DNA from: Bryobacteraceae bacterium
Lineage (GTDB): Bacteria; Acidobacteriota; Terriglobia; Bryobacterales; Bryobacteraceae
Reading direction: 5' to 3'
Assembly (NCBI GenBank): GCA_025980665.1
Contig: JAICXC010000031.1
Coordinates: forward strand, 1-46,111
Length of the DNA stretch: 46,111 bases
Positions 8,990 to 17,095 of this stretch are shown here, one piece after another. Positions within the stretch are counted from its first letter, which is position 1; each line of letters begins with the position of its first letter. The position numbers and the translations under genes are program-made. The notes beneath the pieces were generated by a model that did no database searches, was not told the DNA's origin, and saw only the letters and a program-made list of their open reading frames with translations.

Positions 8990-9459
8990 CAGCCTTCCTG
9001 GATACCATCGAAAACCTAGGCTTGAGCACGTGGGTGCGGGAATCCCCGTCAAAATTGGCATATCCCACGATTCTGTGGCTGCACGTCATGGGCATGGGCG
9101 TGGTGGCGGGCATCAGCGCTATGATCAGCCTACGTCTGCTGGGAGTTTCGCCCAAAACTCCGGTGCAACCGCTGGAGCGGCTGTATCCCCTGATCTGGTG
9201 GGGATTCGGGGTGAATGCGGTGACCGGCACGGCTTTACTGCTGGCGAGCGCGTCCAAAAGGCTGGTCGATCCCACGTTCTACGTAAAAATGATCTTCATC
9301 TTCGCGGGTGTAGCCGTGCTCCAGCTCACGCGGAACAAGGTGTTCCGGAGCCTGGGTCCAGACGGTGCGCTGCCGGACCGCGCCAGGACTCTGGCGTGGG
9401 CGGGGTTGATCTGCTGGTTGGGAGCAGTGACTGCGGGGCGCTTGTTGGCCTACATCTAG
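8986..9459 (+). CDS. DUF6644 family membrane protein
   Basis: A 157-residue inner-membrane protein with four hydrophobic segments. Family-like features are FLDTIENLGLSTWVRESPSKLAYPTILWLHVMG near the start, then ISLRLLGVSP, WWGFGVNAVTGTALL and YVKMIFIFAGVAVLQL. The GTG start overlaps the preceding stop by four bases. It repeats the architecture of the C-terminal half of the protein at 7908, so the operon encodes two copies of the same fold. Conserved histidine H30 in the first helix region might bind heme. Function of DUF6644 is not established. It is the last gene of the 5515-9459 operon and is convergent with the next gene. Confidence 0.75.
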   Translation: MTAFLDTIENLGLSTWVRESPSKLAYPTILWLHVMGMGVVAGISAMISLRLLGVSPKTPVQPLERLYPLIWWGFGVNAVTGTALLLASASKRLVDPTFYVKMIFIFAGVAVLQLTRNKVFRSLGPDGALPDRARTLAWAGLICWLGAVTAGRLLAYI

Positions 9460-9472
9460 CCTAACCGGGCGG

Positions 9473-10633
9473 CTACGGCGCCGGTTCAATCTTGAGTAGC
9501 GCACCCACCTCCTGATCCGTCAGTGCGTAGATGTTCCCATCTGGGCCTTGCCGGACGTCACGGAAACGTTGATGCAGATCATCCAGAAGCCTTTCACGGC
9601 GGATGTCTTCGAACTTGTCGTTCAATACAACGCGCTCCAGGTGACCGAAACCACGGATTTCGCCATAGCGCGCGCTACCAACGAAAAGGTTGTTCTTCCA
9701 AGCCGGAAACTTATCGCCAGTGTAAAACATGATTCCAGAGGGTCCAATGGAGGGCACCCACACGATCTGCGGAATCTCCATGCCTTCTTTGTATGGAAGA
9801 ATGCGCGAGCCGTCGTATTGGCGGCCGAAGCTGATCACCGGCCAGCCGTAGTTCGCACCAGGCTTAATCAGGTTCACTTCGTCGCCCCCATTGGGTCCGT
9901 GTTCGGCGTTGAAGATAGTGCCGGAGGAATGAACGACCAAGCCCAGATGATCGCGGTGGCCGAGCGTATAAATCTCAGGACGATAGCCTCTTTTTCCAAC
10001 AAAAGGATTGTCGCGCGGAATACTGCCGTCGTCATTCAGGCGAAGAATCTTGCCATAGGCGCTCGCAGGATCTTGTGCCTTTTCGACTTCGCCCGCGGCG
10101 GGCGTGGTCATTAGAATTTTTCCATCAAGGGCAAAGGCCAGACGCGAACCGCCAACGTTGGTCCCCTGCTCAGTACTGTAGAGTTCTTGGACCTGAGTCA
10201 GCGAGTTGCCTTGCAGTTTGGCGCGCGCGAGAACGGTCGCGGACAAATTGCCTTCGCCGGGCTTGCTGAAAGCGAAATAGATCCACTGATTCTGAGCATA
10301 GTTAGGATGCAGAACAAAATCGTACAAGCCCGCGTTCGCCCGGGCGTTGACCTTGGGGACTCCGCCGATGGGTTGCGGATCAAGCACGCCATCGCGAACG
10401 ATCCGAAGCTTTCCGCCGCGCTCGCTCACCAGCATATTGCCGCCGGGAAGGAAGGCGATTCCGAAGGGGCGGTCGAGAGCCTTCGTGATGACGGTGACTT
10501 TGATCTTGTGCTGCTCCGCTGTGTCGAAAATAAAGGGACCGTCACCCAACGGAGCGCGAGGCAGATCGATCACGTTGGCCTGCCCGTGGAGGACCGCGGC
10601 AAACATCGCGGCGGTGAGGAGCGCATGCTTCAT
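9473..10633 (-). CDS. PQQ-dependent sugar dehydrogenase (GSDH/Asd family)
   Basis: A 386-residue periplasmic quinoprotein of the soluble aldose sugar dehydrogenase/sorbosone dehydrogenase family. The start at ATG 10633 gives a clean signal peptide (MKHALLTAAMFAAVLHGQA); an upstream in-frame start at 10702 would overlap the divergent gene. Six-bladed propeller signatures are visible: KALDRPFGIAFLPGGNMLVSERGGKL, YDFVLHPNYAQNQWIYFAFS, TLGHRDHLGLVVHSSG, EHGPNGGDEVNLIKPGANYGWP and FYTGDKFPAWKNNLFVGS. It would oxidise aldoses with PQQ, passing electrons to an acceptor; the exact sugar is not readable. It is divergent from the cytochrome-PQQ gene across 60 bp. Confidence 0.87.
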   Translation of the reverse strand: MKHALLTAAMFAAVLHGQANVIDLPRAPLGDGPFIFDTAEQHKIKVTVITKALDRPFGIAFLPGGNMLVSERGGKLRIVRDGVLDPQPIGGVPKVNARANAGLYDFVLHPNYAQNQWIYFAFSKPGEGNLSATVLARAKLQGNSLTQVQELYSTEQGTNVGGSRLAFALDGKILMTTPAAGEVEKAQDPASAYGKILRLNDDGSIPRDNPFVGKRGYRPEIYTLGHRDHLGLVVHSSGTIFNAEHGPNGGDEVNLIKPGANYGWPVISFGRQYDGSRILPYKEGMEIPQIVWVPSIGPSGIMFYTGDKFPAWKNNLFVGSARYGEIRGFGHLERVVLNDKFEDIRRERLLDDLHQRFRDVRQGPDGNIYALTDQEVGALLKIEPAP

Positions 10634-10646
10634 CGTTCTACTATAC

Positions 10647-10658
10647 GCCTGCTCAGGC
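10647..10658. promoter_or_regulatory. Inverted repeat in the divergent PQQ-gene promoter region
   Basis: GCCTG and CAGGC flank a 2-bp centre in the 60-bp gap between two divergent PQQ dehydrogenase genes. On the minus strand TATAGT (about 10640-10645) next to it could be the -10 for the sugar dehydrogenase. The site could be a shared operator; evidence is limited to symmetry and place. Confidence 0.25.
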
Positions 10659-10693
10659 ACACTTTTCGGATTAAGATACATGAGGGCGACACT

Positions 10694-12499
10694 ATGCGAC
10701 AAATCAGATTTGCGATTGCACTCACGTTCTTTGCTGGCTTCCTTTTAGCTCAGCCGCAGCCGCCGGGACAGGCGATGTTTCAGAGCAAGTGCGCGAGTTG
10801 CCATTCGGCTGAAGGCGGGGCGCCCACGATACCTGCGCTCAATGCCATGCCGACCGAGCGCATATTTGACGCTTTGATGAACGGCCCCTTGATGAAGGAA
10901 AAGATGCGGGACGCAGCCGCCGGAACGACCAGCCGCGAGCGCCGCAACGTTGCCGAGTTTCTGGGAAAACGTCCACTCAACGATCCTGCCGCGGGCGACG
11001 TGACCAAGATGACGAATCGTTGTGCGTCAAATCCTGAATTGGGGGACATCAATGCAACCCCAGCCTGGTCGGGTTGGGGCGGCACTACGAATGCCCGGTT
11101 CCAGACGGCGCGCGCCGCAGGGCTGACGGCGGCCGATGTACCTCGGCTGAAGCTCAAGTGGGCGTTCGGACTGCCTTCGGGATCGAGCCTCTATTCTCAG
11201 CCCGCGGTCGCCTTCGGTCGAATATTCGTGGGCAACGACGACGGCGTGGTCTATTCGATGGATGCCAAGTCGGGATGCGTCCACTGGTCTTACCGTTCCG
11301 ATATGTTTGGCCGATTCGCGCCGATTGTCGCGCCGATTTCCGGATATCCGGGCACGCGCTACGCGGTCTTCTTCGTGACTCGCTCGACGACTGCCTATGC
11401 GATCGACGCGCACGACGGCAAACTGCTTTGGAAAAACACGGAGGTGAAGGACGGCCTGAACAACCTCAGCGCTACCGCCGCCTACTATGACGGCCGGCTA
11501 TACGTGCCGCTATCGGGTACCGAGACGCTGACGGGCGCGAATCTTGATTATGAATGCTGCAAATCGCGTGGCACGGTAGTGGCTATGAACGCCAATACGG
11601 GCAAGGTTATCTGGCGCGCGCAGAGCATACAGGAGCCGCTTCGTTCACTTGGCGAGAATTCGCATGGAAAACAGACGTGGGGGCCCGCCGGGGCGTCGGT
11701 ATGGAACACGCCCACAGTGGACGCCAAGCGCAAGCTCATCTACGTGGGTACAGGGAACAGCTTCGGCAGGATCGCGGCGTCGACCAGCGATTCGATCCTG
11801 GCCCTACGCATGGAAGACGGGAAGATGATGTGGCACCACCAGGAGTTTTCAGGCGATTCGTTCATGAACGGTTGCCGCCCGGCGAATGCGCCGGATACGA
11901 ATTGTCCCGAAAAGCTTGGGCCGGACTACGATTTCGGCGGCTCGTCGGCGATTCTTCAAACCGTGAATGGCAAAGATATTTTGGTCGCGGCGGGCAAGGG
12001 CGGCGTGGCGATTGGGCTGGATCCGGACGCCAATGGAAAGCTGGTTTGGCGCACCCAGTTGTGGGAAACCCAGGCGCCGTCGGCTTCCGGTTTGGTGGTT
12101 TGGGGTGGCGCGTCGGACGGCCAGCGCGTTTACTATCCGTTACAGCAACCCGGCGGCGGATTGAAAGCGTTGCAGCTCACAACAGGCAAAGTAGACTGGA
12201 ACGCTCCGGTCAATGCGGATCGTCGAGGCCAGGCTGGTCCGGCGAGTTCGATTCCGGGCGTTGTTTTCACCGGCGGTTGGGACGGTATTTTGCGCGCAGT
12301 AGATGCGGCCGGCAAAGTAATCTGGAATTTCGATGCCAAGCAGGATTTTCAGACTGTGAACGGTGTGATCGCAAACGGCGGCTCGTTTGGCCCTGCCGGA
12401 GCGGTCGTAGTAGGCGGGATGGTGTATGTAGCGTCAGGCTACACCGGTATCATGCAAGGCTCGCAAGGGAACGTGGTGCTGGCGTTTGGGGTCGAATAG
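10694..12499 (+). CDS. Cytochrome c-PQQ dehydrogenase, polyvinyl-alcohol-dehydrogenase type
   Basis: A 601-residue secreted quinohemoprotein. The ATG at 10694 gives a signal peptide (MRQIRFAIALTFFAGFLLA); the frame is open much further upstream, but that part is antisense to the sugar dehydrogenase. A short cytochrome c domain has CASCH at residues 33-37. A PQQ beta-propeller follows, starting WSGWGGTTNARFQ and with repeated blades such as GRIFVGNDDGVVYSMDAKSGCVHW. This order (heme then propeller) and the blade sequences match PVA dehydrogenase (cytochrome)-like proteins, which oxidise secondary alcohols of polymers and pass electrons to the heme. Actual substrate is unknown. A short terminator follows. 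Confidence 0.83.
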   Translation: MRQIRFAIALTFFAGFLLAQPQPPGQAMFQSKCASCHSAEGGAPTIPALNAMPTERIFDALMNGPLMKEKMRDAAAGTTSRERRNVAEFLGKRPLNDPAAGDVTKMTNRCASNPELGDINATPAWSGWGGTTNARFQTARAAGLTAADVPRLKLKWAFGLPSGSSLYSQPAVAFGRIFVGNDDGVVYSMDAKSGCVHWSYRSDMFGRFAPIVAPISGYPGTRYAVFFVTRSTTAYAIDAHDGKLLWKNTEVKDGLNNLSATAAYYDGRLYVPLSGTETLTGANLDYECCKSRGTVVAMNANTGKVIWRAQSIQEPLRSLGENSHGKQTWGPAGASVWNTPTVDAKRKLIYVGTGNSFGRIAASTSDSILALRMEDGKMMWHHQEFSGDSFMNGCRPANAPDTNCPEKLGPDYDFGGSSAILQTVNGKDILVAAGKGGVAIGLDPDANGKLVWRTQLWETQAPSASGLVVWGGASDGQRVYYPLQQPGGGLKALQLTTGKVDWNAPVNADRRGQAGPASSIPGVVFTGGWDGILRAVDAAGKVIWNFDAKQDFQTVNGVIANGGSFGPAGAVVVGGMVYVASGYTGIMQGSQGNVVLAFGVE

Positions 12500-12504
12500 C
12501 CCAG

Positions 12505-12523
12505 AGGTAGACAACTACCTTTT
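12505..12523 (+). terminator. Short intrinsic terminator after the cytochrome-PQQ gene
   Basis: AGGTAG and CTACCT form a 6-bp stem with an ACAA loop, followed by TTT on the plus strand, 6 nt after the stop at 12499. The stem is short, so strength is uncertain. It overlaps the stop codon of the convergent small membrane gene. Confidence 0.45.
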
Positions 12524-12787
12524 CCGGCGGTGATACTCGCCACCACCCAGACCACCAACATCGATCACCACGGCTACGATCAAGAGCAGCAAATTGATGC
12601 CAGCCATCGGCTGACCCGTGTTCGTCATCCATGCGTATACTAAGGTCGTCAGGGGAAGGAAAATAAAACCAAACAGCGGCAATAGTAGCCCATGATAAGC
12701 GCGTTCCAGATATGTGGAAAACAGGAAGAGTAACAGAAGCACTATCCGGGGAAACGCGAGAACCAGGATTAGCAGGAGACAGGGCAT
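12515..12787 (-). CDS. Small hydrophobic membrane protein, unknown
   Basis: A 90-residue frame with three hydrophobic stretches (LLLILVLAFPRIVLLLLFLFSTYL; LLLPLFGFIFLPLTTLVYAW; INLLLLIVAVVIDVGGL) and a basic tail ending EYHRRKR, as expected for a small inner-membrane protein with a cytoplasmic C-terminus. It resembles the many small uncharacterised membrane proteins of soil bacteria. The ribosome site is weak. No neighbour predicts its job. Confidence 0.6.
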   Translation of the reverse strand: MPCLLLILVLAFPRIVLLLLFLFSTYLERAYHGLLLPLFGFIFLPLTTLVYAWMTNTGQPMAGINLLLLIVAVVIDVGGLGGGEYHRRKR

Positions 12788-13125
12788 CGCGTCTTAAGGG
12801 GCCAGTTGTGAAAAGCGATATCGATCCGCTCCCCGTCCCTAGGATGCTCTGACGAAAATATTGTTACACGAACGTCGGAAATTTCAAATCTAAGGAGGCG
12901 ACAACGCCCAGCCGTTTTAATTTTGGAGCCTGCGACCACTATCAAGCTGCGCAGAAAGCGCTGCACGCATCGACGTGCCGTTTCCAGTGGTGCAACATTC
13001 CAAATCTCGCGGGAACAGCTTTTAGCGCTGCCGCCCCTGTTCACTGTCCGGTGGGTCCATCAGCACCTCCTGATCGAACAACCCCGGTCGCGAGTGGCCG
13101 GGCATTCTTCTCCACTATTCTACTC
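12788..13125. other. Gene-poor stretch of 338 bp
   Basis: No convincing gene. A 91-codon minus frame (12769-13044) and a plus frame (12923-13327) exist but have no family-like sequence, and each overlaps a better gene. A CCCGG/CCGGG inverted repeat near 13083-13102 lies past the stop of the 13126-13365 gene and might be a weak terminator without a T-run. An AAGGAGG at about 12892 is not followed by a credible start. Confidence 0.4.
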
Positions 13126-13365
13126 TTACCTTCTTGCCGCAACGGGCCCCAGGCGTGAGGACATTTTTGCTGCCTCAAACCCATCGCAACCGCTAATAGG
13201 CGTGACCTTCAGATGGAGCGATGCGTGCTTAGGATGGCCACATTCATCCACCAATGTCTCTGAGGCTTCGTGGTTTTCGCGGATCTGGTTCAATTGGGTG
13301 CCGGCAACATGGGTTTCACCGAAGTGACTGCAAAGTCCGCATTGTCCATTGTCCACGTGGATCAT
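13126..13365 (-). CDS. Small cysteine-rich conserved protein, unknown
   Basis: A 79-residue protein beginning MIHVDNGQCGLCSHFGETH, with a second cluster VDECGHPKHASLHLKVTPISGCDGFEAA. The CxxC pair, the CGHPKH segment and a later cysteine suggest a small zinc- or iron-binding domain. From memory, near-identical small proteins occur in Acidobacteriota and Planctomycetota without a known role, but I cannot check that here. No signal peptide, so probably cytoplasmic. It is monocistronic, facing away from its right-hand neighbour across 70 bp. Confidence 0.65.
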   Translation of the reverse strand: MIHVDNGQCGLCSHFGETHVAGTQLNQIRENHEASETLVDECGHPKHASLHLKVTPISGCDGFEAAKMSSRLGPVAARR

Positions 13366-13435
13366 GCCAAACCTCCGCGGAATGGGCAGCAGTTATACTG
13401 CCAATCACCTTTGTACAACGCCAGCAGAGACGTCT

Positions 13436-14440
13436 TTAATTTCTTTCCATTTTAACGAGGGACCGCAACGACTCGGGCAGCTTGCGGAAATCTGCTGGAT
13501 CCACAAGAGCCGGTGAAATAGGCGCGGGACCGTTTTCCATTAGCGATGTCTTGCCCGCATGGCCCAGCAGTAGCTGAAGGAACTTGATCGCATTCTCTCT
13601 GTTCGGGGCCTCCTTCAATAACGTAATGCCCCATGCGACATGGACTCCCGGAACCGCTATGGTGCGCGCGCTTCGTGGAGTCCCGAGTCCGGGCAGAACC
13701 ACCACTGCGCTTTGCCGGTAATATGCATCCTTCGCGGGATCCGACAAGTTGATCTCGTCCGGCAGATTCACGTATCGATAGTCCGGATTGGCGCTGGCAG
13801 TAGCGCGGGCATTGTGTTCATAGGTGAATTGAAAATCGAATCCCTTTCCCAGCGTGGCGGCAGATGGATCCGAGCCCGCAATCACCACGTGCTCGAGTAG
13901 ATTGTTATAAAGGTTCGGCACCCTGTAATACCCTTCAGCTAACTGAAAGATCATGGGACCGCGGTATGCTCCTGGGTCGAGAAACGGATTCCCTCCCCCG
14001 ATGGCAACTCCGGGCATGGTCAGGATTTCATACCACTTCGCAACAGCTTTTTGGGTACCCGATTCAACGATCGGAGGCAGTTTCTTTGCGGCCAGTCCGC
14101 TCGCCGAATATGCCAGGACCATCCAGCCGCGCGCGAAAACAATATTAAAATCCGCATAGGCGGCCGGTTTCATGAACAAATCGATATCCAAGTAGTCAGC
14201 TGGCGCATAAAGATCGCACGCTTGGCGTCCTGCCGTAATCTGCCTGGCGGCGTCCACGCTGCCCATCGCCACATCCTTCACTTGGATGCCAGTCTGGCAT
14301 GTGAACTCCTTCACCAGGGGTGTGAAGGCACGTGTCAAACTGCCGGCACGGTAGATGATGAGTTGCTGGTTCGAAGGCGGCACGCAGTTCGGGGTCTGCG
14401 CGACGGCGGCGAGAGGCAAAACAAAAATTAGCTTCCACAT
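13436..14440 (-). CDS. Periplasmic tungstate/molybdate-binding protein, WtpA/ModA-like
   Basis: A 334-residue exported solute-binding protein. A short signal peptide (MWKLIFVLPLAAVAQ) leads into LIIYRAGSLTRAFTPLVKEF, the first oxyanion-binding segment of the ModA/WtpA family, then AMGSVDAARQITAGRQACDLYAPADYLDI, the second, and AIGGGNPFLDPGAYRGPM, AVVVLPGLG and NRENAIKFLQLLLG. The spacing and the DLYAPAD motif are close to the WtpA type, known to bind tungstate and molybdate. It lies 7 nt downstream of a TonB receptor gene and next to molybdo/tungsto-enzyme genes. No permease (WtpB/ModB/TupB) or ATPase gene is in the window, which is unusual for a binding protein. Metal preference cannot be told from sequence. 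Confidence 0.83.
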   Translation of the reverse strand: MWKLIFVLPLAAVAQTPNCVPPSNQQLIIYRAGSLTRAFTPLVKEFTCQTGIQVKDVAMGSVDAARQITAGRQACDLYAPADYLDIDLFMKPAAYADFNIVFARGWMVLAYSASGLAAKKLPPIVESGTQKAVAKWYEILTMPGVAIGGGNPFLDPGAYRGPMIFQLAEGYYRVPNLYNNLLEHVVIAGSDPSAATLGKGFDFQFTYEHNARATASANPDYRYVNLPDEINLSDPAKDAYYRQSAVVVLPGLGTPRSARTIAVPGVHVAWGITLLKEAPNRENAIKFLQLLLGHAGKTSLMENGPAPISPALVDPADFRKLPESLRSLVKMERN

Positions 14441-14447
14441 AAGGATT

Positions 14448-17009
14448 CTAGAAATCGAACCGCATCGACGCGGTGATCAGCCGCGGCTCACCCAAGTGCC
14501 CAAGATAACTGCCGGTACTCTGTCCCGTGATACTGCCGGGGCCAAGCGTGGACCAGTAGAACACATTGCTCGCGTTATTCGCGGTGACGCGCCAGGTGGT
14601 CACTTTCCCAAAGATCTTGGCAGTGTAGCGTGCGCCGAGATCAAAGGTGTTGTATTGGGGCGTGTAAGAGCTATTAATGTCATCGATCGGACGGCGGCCG
14701 ACATGCTGCCAGTCGAAATTTAGAAAAGCGCCAGGGATCACAGGAAAACGGTACTCGGCCAGAATATTGGACTTGTAGTCGGAGATACCCACAAAATTCC
14801 GGTTGTTCGTCGCGGCGATACCCGTATCAGTCAGCTTCGGATCCAGCACGGACAGTCCCGCGGTGAGCATGAGACTCGGGAATACCCTGCCGGAGATAGT
14901 CGTTTCGACACCATCATTGCGCTGGTTGCCGGTGATTCTAAATTCCTCGCAATTCGCTGTCCCCGATTGAGCGCCGCAAATGGGATTCGCGATGCCCGTA
15001 ACGAAATTCGCAAAGGGCCGCTCGACGCGAAACAAGGCGGCGGTGAAGTTAATCCTCCGCACCCTCAGCTTGTAGCCAATTTCATACTCTTTGCTACGGT
15101 ACGGCGGGAGAGCCTGGTTCGCATTCGTGATGATGATATTGCCGCTATTCGGCCCCGCGACATCCGGTGCCTGAATGCTGTCGGCGAAGGTTGCATAAAT
15201 CGTCATGTCCCCGCGTGGCTTAAACATCACACTGGCTGAGGGGCTGACTCCCTGGCTAACATACCCGCCGATTATCGGTGTTCTCAAAAAGTTGGTAGCC
15301 GCGCTGTCCTTGTAACTGTCGGTCCACGTCCAATCCTGGCTCACGGCTACTCGCACGAGCCAGCGCGGAGTAAAGGTAATGGTATCTGCTCCGCTGAAAC
15401 CCTGCTGACGAATGATGCTCGACCCGTAAATCCCAGTCGACGGGCTTGTCTTGGCGTAGGAAAAGAGGCCGCCTGGGGGTGCGACAAATTCAAGCGGATC
15501 AGCGATGTTCGCCTGACAGATGCCCTGCGGCGTGTTCGACGTACACAGGGCAATCTTGGCAGGGTTGGTGACAGGCGAGTACGACGCGAACCTGTAACCG
15601 GCGCCACCAAACACGACGTCGTGGCGAATATGTCCCGACCGGAAAACGCCAGTGAGGTTTGCCAAGTCGCTATCCACGTGGAAACGCGGCGCCAACGAAG
15701 AGAAGCTGTTGGCGAGGAATGACTTGTAATTTCCATTGTTGTCCAGCAACTGGTTGACTGCCGTATTGATGTTGCGATCGGAAACCTGATTCAGCAGGCC
15801 CACCACAAGATGCCAATTCGAGCTGAAATCGTGCTTCACCCGCACTTCGCCGATCTGCGATGTTAGATCCACACCCGAGAACGATTGCCCGTACCCTCTC
15901 AGAGTCGGATCCGGCGCATCGGGCGGTAGCAGGATACTCTTCGATCCCGCCACGGAAAGTGGAGTCGTGGTCGGCGCATAGGCGAACCAGCCCGGATACC
16001 CATGCTGGAACAAATTGTAATAGCTGAAGTTACCTTCAACCACAGTGTTGTTGGTAAGACGCACATCACCCGCTCCTGCGGCAAGCTGGCGGCGCAACTG
16101 GCTCGAATCGACATAGCCCTCGCCATCAGCCAACAACAAATTTGTACGATAGCCGAACATCCGGTTCTTGCCGAAGCGCCCGCCGAGATCGGTATGAATA
16201 GTCCCAATGCTTCGCCCCTCGTAATCCAGTTCGATTTCGCCGAGTCTTTCCTCGGTGGGGCGCTTGGTCACGAAGTTAAACATCCCCGAAGGATTGGCGG
16301 GACCATAGAGGGGTCCGCCCAGACCATTGATGACCTCGATCTGTTCGTATTCTTCAAGAGCGGAAGGCGTCGTAACAGCGATTCCCATTCCATCCTTCCG
16401 GTCATTCTGCATATTGCTTCCCTGCATGCCACGAGTTTCGGGACGTAGAACCTCCGGACCCTGCATTTCCTGGAACGAAACGAGCGGGAGGTACTTGGCG
16501 GCTTCCTTAAAGTTTCGCGATTGCGTGTCATCGATCAATTGGCGCGAAATCACGTTGACCGTGTAAGGAAGATTCAGTATCGGCGTGGTTCCGAGTGGTC
16601 CTCCCGCTTCCACGTTATCCACGCGATACGCATTCTCGACGTTGGCAGCTGTAACGTTTACGGTATAAGTTGCTCCCGCGACCGTTAGGGCAAAATCGTA
16701 GTTGACCGTCTGGCCGGCAGCCACCCTGAGTTCGGGGCTTGTGCTAGGCTGGAAACCCTTGACGTCGGCCTCGACTACGTAGACGCCCGGCTTAACGGAG
16801 ATAAATCTGTAACCGCCTTGGCCATCGCTAACGGCCGTGGTCTTCGCCTTGGTTTGTTGATTCGTAAGGGTGACTTGGGAACCGGAGACAACCGCCTGAT
16901 CCGGATCTTTCACGACGCCCATAATCCGGCCGGTACCCGCGTCGTCCTGTGCGAACGCGGATAGTGTCGACACGGTGGCTAAGAGCAATGTATATGCAAC
17001 TGATTTCAT
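14448..17009 (-). CDS. TonB-dependent siderophore-type receptor with N-terminal regulatory domain
   Basis: An 853-residue outer-membrane receptor. The start at ATG 17009 gives a signal peptide ending SAFAQ. Residues about 23-107 form a carboxypeptidase-regulatory-like beta domain (GTGRIMGVVKDPDQAVVSG...GGYRFISVKPGVYVVEADVKGF), often seen on Acidobacteriota and Bacteroidota receptors. The plug follows (NLPYTVNVISRQLIDD, RPETRGMQG, EEYEQIEVINGLGGPLYG, NPSGMFNFVTKRPT), then a 22-strand barrel ending in an aromatic residue (ASMRFDF). The plug is closest to siderophore receptors. Because the next gene encodes a tungstate/molybdate-binding protein, the ligand may be a Mo/W oxyanion or its chelate. 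This pairing is inference. It is divergent from the TauE-like gene. Confidence 0.9.
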   Translation of the reverse strand: MKSVAYTLLLATVSTLSAFAQDDAGTGRIMGVVKDPDQAVVSGSQVTLTNQQTKAKTTAVSDGQGGYRFISVKPGVYVVEADVKGFQPSTSPELRVAAGQTVNYDFALTVAGATYTVNVTAANVENAYRVDNVEAGGPLGTTPILNLPYTVNVISRQLIDDTQSRNFKEAAKYLPLVSFQEMQGPEVLRPETRGMQGSNMQNDRKDGMGIAVTTPSALEEYEQIEVINGLGGPLYGPANPSGMFNFVTKRPTEERLGEIELDYEGRSIGTIHTDLGGRFGKNRMFGYRTNLLLADGEGYVDSSQLRRQLAAGAGDVRLTNNTVVEGNFSYYNLFQHGYPGWFAYAPTTTPLSVAGSKSILLPPDAPDPTLRGYGQSFSGVDLTSQIGEVRVKHDFSSNWHLVVGLLNQVSDRNINTAVNQLLDNNGNYKSFLANSFSSLAPRFHVDSDLANLTGVFRSGHIRHDVVFGGAGYRFASYSPVTNPAKIALCTSNTPQGICQANIADPLEFVAPPGGLFSYAKTSPSTGIYGSSIIRQQGFSGADTITFTPRWLVRVAVSQDWTWTDSYKDSAATNFLRTPIIGGYVSQGVSPSASVMFKPRGDMTIYATFADSIQAPDVAGPNSGNIIITNANQALPPYRSKEYEIGYKLRVRRINFTAALFRVERPFANFVTGIANPICGAQSGTANCEEFRITGNQRNDGVETTISGRVFPSLMLTAGLSVLDPKLTDTGIAATNNRNFVGISDYKSNILAEYRFPVIPGAFLNFDWQHVGRRPIDDINSSYTPQYNTFDLGARYTAKIFGKVTTWRVTANNASNVFYWSTLGPGSITGQSTGSYLGHLGEPRLITASMRFDF

Positions 17010-17060
17010 ATCTAAGGCAAACTGCCAGTTAGTCTTTTCCAAGGATAGACTCATCGCTAT

Positions 17061-17095
17061 GAATATAGGAATATGATATCTACCGCCTATCTACG
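17061..17095. promoter_or_regulatory. Repeat-rich control region between TonB receptor and TauE/ModE genes
   Basis: Two GAATAT units start 8 bp apart (17061, 17069), and TATCTACC (17077) and TATCTACG (17088) start 11 bp apart, one helical turn. The region separates the receptor operon from the operon carrying the ModE-type regulator, so a metal-sensing regulator would be the natural ligand. It does not match the E. coli ModE box by eye. It also spans the earlier possible start (ATG 17073) of the TauE-like gene. Confidence 0.35.

Noticed and set aside
9461..9490. Bidirectional terminator between the DUF6644 gene and the sugar dehydrogenase
   Set aside because: AACCGG and CCGGTT can pair across 12 nt, but there is no T-run on either strand and the stem overlaps coding sequence.
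11554..12510. A 318-codon plus-strand open frame
   Set aside because: Alternative frame of the cytochrome-PQQ gene; its sequence is Arg/Gly/Trp-rich with no domain.
12769..13044. A 91-codon minus-strand frame before the small membrane gene
   Set aside because: No recognisable sequence, weak start, and overlap with the start of the better supported 12515-12787 gene.
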